A stretch of DNA of 64,000 bases. It comes from Atherix ibis. Taxonomy: Eukaryota; Arthropoda; Insecta; Diptera; Athericidae. The first letter of the stretch is position 1; each line of letters begins with the position of its first letter. Location of the stretch: positions 59,471,920 through 59,535,919 of the forward strand of contig OY282606.1 of the NCBI GenBank assembly GCA_958298945.1. The letters run 5' to 3'. Shown here piece by piece: positions 57,875 through 64,000 of this stretch. The position numbers were made by a program, and so were the translations under genes. The notes beneath the pieces are model-generated. The model saw only the letters and a program-made list of their open reading frames with translations. It was not told the origin of the DNA and did no database searches.

Positions 57875-59420
57875 TTGGTTGATACCATAGTTTTGTTGAC
57901 ACCCTCCATGAGGAGGGGGGTGAATAAGAAAAGAAAAATTAAAAAATGTTCAATGAAAAGAAACGAGAAAAAAGGGCAAAAATATTTAATAAAAAATTAT
58001 CAAAATCAGCTGGAAATGTATGTTATGAGTTGGGAGGGTATTAAAATTAGTACGGTAATAAAATGTAAATAAGAAAGAGAAAAAAATTATAATTTTTATG
58101 TAAATAAAAGAAAATTAAAGAGAAAATAAAAATAAGAAAAAAGAAAGTTGAATAAAACCAAGAACCACTAACAAAAAACTGAAGGAAATATTAGAGGAGA
58201 CCGTCGATTATTGTACGAGAGAGCTGAGATGTTAGGTGGCTCTTTCTCTCTTCCTATGGTTATTGTTTCCCCCCGCACACCACCCATGGCACCCTTTGGC
58301 AAATTGTTTCGAGTAGCCCTAATAGTTCACAACGATGCTTTTTCACTCACCTGTAGCACATCGAGAAATACTAGAATAGGGGAGGGGGGGAGATGGTAAA
58401 GCGGATATACAAACAAATGAATAATAATTAAAAAAAACGGTAAAAATAGTGATTCAAAATGAATAAAATAAATCACTATCAACTTATAAGCATGCAAATA
58501 ACATCATGCAATAAATTAGTTGTTTTTTGGGCATGCAACGTTATTCTTTAGATCGTTTCGGTTAAATTTTAATTGAGCTATTATTTTTGTTATAATAATC
58601 TATCATCTATTTTCCTTTTATATATTTAGTTTTACGTTTTCTTATTCCTGAAATTCATTGTTGTTTTCTCTTCTTTATAATATTCTTAATGTAGTCAAAA
58701 TAATTTTATTTTCTTCTTTGTTTTTATTTGTCCTGTGGTTTCTGTTGCTTATGAGTAGTCGCCTCATAGGTATCTGCTGCTGTCCAAAAATAGATTTTTC
58801 TCTTTTTACTTCTGTTATTTTATTAGTTGATTTATTTGCAATTTTTTTTTTGTAAGCGGTTTTTAAATTATGAAAAATTCTTCAATAACTCTTTGTTTCA
58901 CTTTTTGATCATTATTAGCTTATTTTTTTAAATAGTTATTCTTAAAATTGTGTAATTTAAAAAAAAAATTATAATAACTAATAATCAATTGCTTATTTCT
59001 ATGTTTAAGTGTAAATATTTATTTGTGTTTATTTTATTCATTTATTCACTATTTTTATATATATAATTTGTACTATTATTGCATTTGAAATAAGGTTATT
59101 AGCGGCATTATTTCACATATTCAACTTGATTTTATTTTCGACGAATATGAAATACTACTTGATTTTTACAAATTTCAAACTATAATTTTCAAGAATGATT
59201 GTATTCAAAATTTTGACGAAAATAATTTCATCGTGAGCGAATTTTGAATACCACCCAACACATTAATTTATAATAAAATATTGTAACGATCCCCACCGAT
59301 GGTCTATCGAAAAAGACCGTTTGGCTTTTTCTTCGTATGCTATAGCGTACTGATAGTCTCATCGACCAATACGATTAAGCCAACGGGGCGCTAAATGGTG
59401 GTCATATTATCAAACAGTTC
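57875..59420. other. Block with purine/pyrimidine strand skew and GC-rich islands
   Basis: 57905-58190 is almost pure A/G on the plus strand, with GAGGAGGGGGG near its start. 58230-58400 is C/T-rich then G-rich (CCCCCCGCACACC, GGGGAGGGGGGG). 58540-59050 is strongly T-rich. At 59283 TGTAACGATCCCCACCGATG opens a short GC-richer piece ending near 59410, which could be an LTR edge. On the minus strand CTACAGGTGAGTG (58346-58358) is an excellent donor-like site, but no exon frame supports it. The identity is unknown. Confidence 0.4.
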
Positions 59421-60050
59421 AATTTTTGAAATTCGAAAGCAAACAAATATGAGTGAAGTCCAATTAACTGGTCTAATTGTTTAACTAACTAATGGCTACA
59501 TAAAAGTACGACATCAGCTGTCCTGTTCCTAATACAGAAAAATTAAACGATTTAATATAGCCTCCTCAATGGCAGAATCCTTCCACCGAAGTGTTGGTAC
59601 TGATAGTTTTATTTGGACGGGCATATCGACCTATAAATAATTTTGAAAATTATCCTTGCTAACTTAATCACTCCACCAAAAAATTAATTAAATGATTTCA
59701 TATTAAATAACTTTTCATTTTTATAATTACACAATAAAGTTGGAAAATATACAATAAATAACATAGTTTCAATAATGGACATTTCAGGAATTACTGTAAT
59801 ACACTGTCTTCTTGCACTTTTAGTCCAAGCACTTTATTCATTAAGAATACCGTTCATATGTTAAAACAACTAACTGTTTATGCTCTTACTTTTGCTAAAG
59901 CAATTCAAATTTTATAAATTCATAGAGTGCCTATAAGATAATATTTAAAAAGATTATTACAACTATTTCTCAATGTTAAATTATAAGAAAAACACTTAAA
60001 TATGGGGATGTAGGAGAAAAATAATGCAACAGCTTTTTTAAGAGGCAAGA
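59421..60050. other. AT-rich DNA, nothing recognised
   Basis: No frame or repeat of note. Confidence 0.45.
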
Positions 60051-60054
60051 GAAC

Positions 60055-60650
60055 CTTTCAAAAATGGTTCCCTTGCTCAGTTGTACATCGGCGGAGGTGT
60101 TATTTCCTCTCTTCGTAGCAGTGCTGGAAAACCAAAGGAAATCGCATTCAGCTCCTCGGTTACAATTCTTAGGATGTTATCGACAATATCAAGATAACAG
60201 CCTTTTAAGTTTATTTTGATCATTTTGGGGAACAAAAAAGACTTCCGGACTTAGATCAGGCGAATAAAAAATCACAGAAATCCTATTATACGGTAATGGA
60301 GATGACCGTATAATAGGAGGTATTGTCATGATGGAGCATCTTATTATCTACAATGTCCCATTTGACACGAAAAACCGTTTTTCTGAACTTTGAAAGAATT
60401 TTTCAATGCTAATCGGTAGTTTGACTTATAAGAGCCGTCACTCTTTGCACATTTTCATCAGTTTTCGATGTTAAATGCCTTCCTGAGTAAGGTTCGTCTT
60501 CCACTGACTAAAATTTCATAATGAATATTTTCATACGTCCGTTACAAGTTTTCATAAGTCAGACTCATGGATTCGTGAAGCTTACTGATGACTCATCGTT
60601 GTCCATAATTCGCTGTTTCATTATTCGGAACACACTATAAAAATATAACT
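60055..60650 (-). pseudogene. Internally deleted mariner-like element
   Basis: Minus-strand reading gives VEDEPYSGRHLTSKTDENVQ and RVTALISQTTD (the linker after the first helix-turn-helix; normally VEDExRSGRPxxxxxxENV), followed at once by decayed FRVKWDIVDNKM and LHHDNTSYYT with the second catalytic aspartate. After a palindrome comes SPDLSPEVFFVPQ-like sequence (normally SPDLxPCDFFLFP). The second helix-turn-helix and first catalytic motif are deleted. Similar in kind to 31215-31440, and apparently from a GVQW/rosa-like mariner branch. Confidence 0.75.
60281..60318. repeat. Perfect 14-bp inverted repeat in the mariner remnant
   Basis: TCCTATTATACGGT (60281-60294) and ACCGTATAATAGGA (60305-60318) with a 10-base loop. 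It sits between the second and third catalytic motifs, where native transposase has no such symmetry, so one arm is likely an inverted duplication of the other. Confidence 0.9.
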
Positions 60651-60883
60651 TCACTTAGCATGTTCTATAGGATTGGGCAGTTACAGGATGCGTTTGAAAC
60701 TTGTATTGGCCATCTAGAAGAGGCCAACGTACAAGTTGTCTAGGTCGAATTCAGATTACTATCAATTAGGACAGTCTCACTACATTTCTGTCATCCTTTG
60801 TGTATCTCTTAATTTTTATTACATTACCATTTGGATTTTCTCAACAACAGCAAAAAAGTTCCTTCTCTGTTTAGTTTTATAAT

Positions 60884-60918
60884 ACATATATCCAAAATTA
60901 CAAATTTTGGATATATGT
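60884..60918. repeat. Perfect 16-bp inverted repeat
   Basis: ACATATATCCAAAATT, three bases, then AATTTTGGATATATGT. No surrounding element recognised. Confidence 0.9.
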
Positions 60919-60919
60919 T

Positions 60920-63900
60920 TGTTTTATTCTTATTTGAATTTATTACTCGGATTAATATAAAGTATATAGAATATATGGAGAGAGATATCTTGTGGCTTTA
61001 AAATATAGGTTAAAACTATAAAAGAATGTTTATAACGTATGATTGTACTGTTAAAGAAGTTTTTTAGAATAAATACCAGAACCTATATGAGGTAGCGGCA
61101 CGCTCTTGAGACTATTTGGCGACTTGAACTCAGCGGATATGGGAAGTTTTCTACATCGCCAAGTAAGTAAAGAAGAAGCAGAATTCAAATTCATACAAAA
61201 CTTCGTGGAATGAGTGTCTTCGCGGAATAGATGGGTTCACGAGCTTCACAAAGTGTTCTACAATACTTAAATATAGATTTGGGTTGTATATATCAAATTG
61301 TGTATAATAGTAATGAGGACACTATAGTTTATTAAATTTGATGAAAAAGGATACGAAAAACGCTAACGCGAGTGTAAGATCCAAGTTCAATCTTCATTCT
61401 GACCAATCTTTTTAAATTGAATTAAGGAGTAACAACAATATTTTTTTTGACAAAAAGTAAACATCAGAAAGTATTATCATACATATTTTTAGACTATTTT
61501 GATATTCAAAAATTTTGCATGCAAGAAAAATCTAAATTTTTAAATGGTAATCGCTTTATACTAATTATTTCGGATTAAACACTTATGATTCACTAAAGCG
61601 GATAACCATATTCCAATAAAAAATTTTAAGTAACACGATCTAATTTATACATGAAGCTTTTTTTTAAAGAGCTTCAAATGTCGCAAATTTATTAAATAAA
61701 ATGTAATAAGAAAAGGCAACTATTAAGGTCTTATCTATATTATTATCTAAAACCATAAAAATACTTTACAGAAAAATTATCTACGTTCTTACATGAATAT
61801 GCCAGTTTTAGATATAATAGCAACAGTTACCATAAAATTTATACAGCATTAACGACACAACATCAGTAGGTAAATTTTCAGTATATGCTGATGCCTAAGA
61901 TTTTCCCTTTAAAAATGAAACCAAGAATCACGCATTCACTTTTTCATATCTAATGTACATTTGTACGATTATATTTGTGTATCATATATCTACGTTTTTT
62001 TGTTGTTGAAAAATATGTATTAGACATGGTAGTACATGTTAAATGTACATCTATGCATGTTCAATTTTGAGTAGTAAAGGAAAACGAAGTCGTTGTTAAA
62101 GGCAAAATATCGGAAAAGGATAAAAGAGAGCAAGCATATGAGAACTGAGATAAGGGCGATTTTATAGTTATTTTCTTCTTAAAAAGGAAATACTTACAAA
62201 ATCCAATATTATCTCTTTATAGAAAAAATACAAAGTTTAACTGAAAGAAACAAATGTTTATCACTTTTTTTGGAAATCGGACAAGCAAATTGTTTCTCGT
62301 TGCCGAGATTATATCTAAAGCTCATACATAAAACGTGTTTATCCGACAAGAAGCACACTTGAACATGTAATAAGGTCGTCAACTGTGATTTGTTCTTATC
62401 CATATTGCTTAGCTGCATTCCAAAAGATTATTTCCCGTTATGAAGGATTTATTGTAATTGGATTTGTAGGTAAGTATGAGTAGTCACCTCAGCCGACAAA
62501 AGTAATAGAAGACAAAACTGAAATCGTCTTAGTATGCTATTCTATTTAGAAAATAGTATTTTACAATTTTTATTCGGAAACAATAAAAAATACATCATGA
62601 ATCACTATTAATCATTTCACAATATTAAAATTATGTATTTTTTAATAAGCAAATCGGTAGCTAAGGTATTTTATTATCCTAATATATGTATATAAGTATG
62701 TATGTAAATCTCTTGGCCAATACTAAAATGGCCCAATCGAATAAAAGGGACTGTTTTTGGGGTTTGAATTACGAAGCAAATGAACTGGAATGATTTCTAT
62801 CTTATTTTATTTTTGTGGGAAGCAAACATAAAAGCTATAAAATTACCCTAGACATTCTTGTTTTTTATTCGCATCCCTTATTGTTCGGAGCTTAAATCTA
62901 TTCGAATCCATACTTGTTCCCTCGTATCTTTGTTCAAATGTGCCAATGTTTTGTATAAAATCAACCAATGTTTAGATTACAAACAACCTTCTGCTTCTCT
63001 ATAGCAAAGCTTTGATGCTTTAAAGCTATTTTTAGGAATCGTTATCGCCCTTTTTTCCCCCAAAGGAATAAAATAACTGCTAACGGGACGGTCCGAATAG
63101 ACGCTATATTTGTACAAAATTTAATTCAACTCTCGTATATTATTGTTAGCATTTTAAGCATTTCTGAATAAATCTTCTGTTCACACTTCTACAATGTTTT
63201 ACAAATTTCAGCAGATGCCAGAAAATACTGAACTGTCATTATACTCATCTCTACTCTATTCGAAAACTTTCCTCTTGTTTTGAATGTTTAACCAATACAA
63301 TTTCACCTGACAATTTCATTTAAGAAATGCCTCTTTTCTTGTCAATTCGAATCATATATTACTGCAATTTCCTAAGTATTCGGTGTACTAAATATATTAC
63401 ACGGGATATACCATTAAGAAACAAATTCATGCACTGAATTTTATTGACACATTTTACGGATTGTTTACTTTTATTGAGTGTTGTTTATGTTATCAGAAAA
63501 AATGTTTTTTTTTATTTTTCTCTATTTTATTCTTATTATTAAATATTTAATATATATGTACTGTAGTATTTACAAAAATTAGTAATAAAAATACATATAT
63601 AATCATGTACAAACTTCAATCACCGATGTATTTTTTTCTCGAAAATAATATATGAGTATAATTTTATTAAAAGTTTCTATAATTCGGATGAAAAAATATT
63701 AACTTATTTGTAATTAAGCACGGTAAAAATTTATGTTCAATAGTGATAAACATACATGTTGGTAAAATAATTTAGCAGATTTATTTGTTATTTAATTTCA
63801 TTTAGAATTCATTTTCATTTACTAGAGATATTTAGTAACACTGATATTTGGGTTTGGTTATTATTATGAAAACAAAAATCAATTATTCCCAGTGAAGAAT

Positions 63901-64000
63901 GTTGAAGTACTGTAATTTTTCCATTTGCATTTAAATTATTTATGATGAATGGTTAGTAGAGATTCCATAGAGAAGAAAATATTCTTTCCCTAAAGCATTA
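60920..64000. other. AT-rich DNA, nothing recognised
   Basis: About 3 kb without a supported gene. It includes GACTATTTGGCGAC at about 61107-61120, the same word as near 53899. The 62209-62418 minus frame is unsupported. Confidence 0.4.

Noticed and set aside
58346..58358. Host exon ending at CTACAGGTGAGTG on the minus strand
   Set aside because: An excellent donor word, but there is no open exon with recognisable protein and no acceptor partner. Such words arise by chance in tens of kilobases.
1..64000. CRISPR array, bacterial operons or prophage
   Set aside because: No regularly spaced identical repeats and no bacterial-style gene packing. All recognisable coding sequence belongs to eukaryotic transposable elements.

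Overview
The window looks like a piece of heterochromatic or intergenic DNA from a higher fly (Diptera, Brachycera). It is very AT-rich and has no long host open reading frame. It is full of broken transposable elements whose families are typical of fly genomes: mariner, DD41D/rosa-type, Tc1, insect DUF4817-type DDE transposons, Jockey, R1 and I clade LINEs, BEL/Pao, hAT and tRNA-derived SINEs. The species call is an inference from composition and element content; a tephritid or calyptrate fly would fit. I found no convincing complete host protein gene, no functional tRNA or rRNA, and no CRISPR.

Layout, left to right. 0-10 kb: one copy of a diverged repeat pair, a MITE (1122-1432), Jockey reverse transcriptase pieces, a mariner helix-turn-helix fragment with its left end sitting beside a Jockey fragment, and a second MITE with 62-bp inverted ends (9039-9279). 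11-18 kb: a TA-flanked rosa-type element whose two long arms appear to come from the same original end, a LINE, a Tc1 remnant, a Jockey copy carrying a hairpin, and a solo rosa-type end. 18.5-19.5 kb: the best preserved gene of the window, a mariner transposase that lost its C-terminus by a deletion ending inside the right terminal repeat. 21-34 kb: a SINE, three DUF4817-type DDE transposons, a GTF2IRD2-like hAT pseudogene, a BEL/Pao integrase, an I-clade LINE tail with RNase H, and an internally deleted mariner. 36-42 kb: a SINE, a LINE endonuclease fragment, and a mariner abutting a DUF4817 element. 45-54 kb: the second copy of the diverged repeat, a Jockey/R1/Jockey arrangement that reads as a nested insertion, two consecutive near-perfect AT-rich hairpins, and an unusual heat-shock-element array directly upstream of a TATA box. 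57-64 kb: a purine/pyrimidine-skewed block, an internally deleted mariner with a palindrome, and long plain AT-rich DNA.

The elements do not form a joint pathway. They record successive insertions and decay. A common theme is internal deletion: several class II elements (18.5 kb, 31.3 kb, 34.1 kb, 60.3 kb) keep N-terminal DNA-binding codons and/or the end of the catalytic domain but have lost the middle or the end. The strongest items for a second look are the rosa-type double-5'-end derivative, the HSE-TATA promoter near 53.5 kb, the nested LINEs at 50-52 kb, and the diverged repeat pair at 0.3/45.4 kb. All protein family calls come from reading motifs by eye, without database searches.
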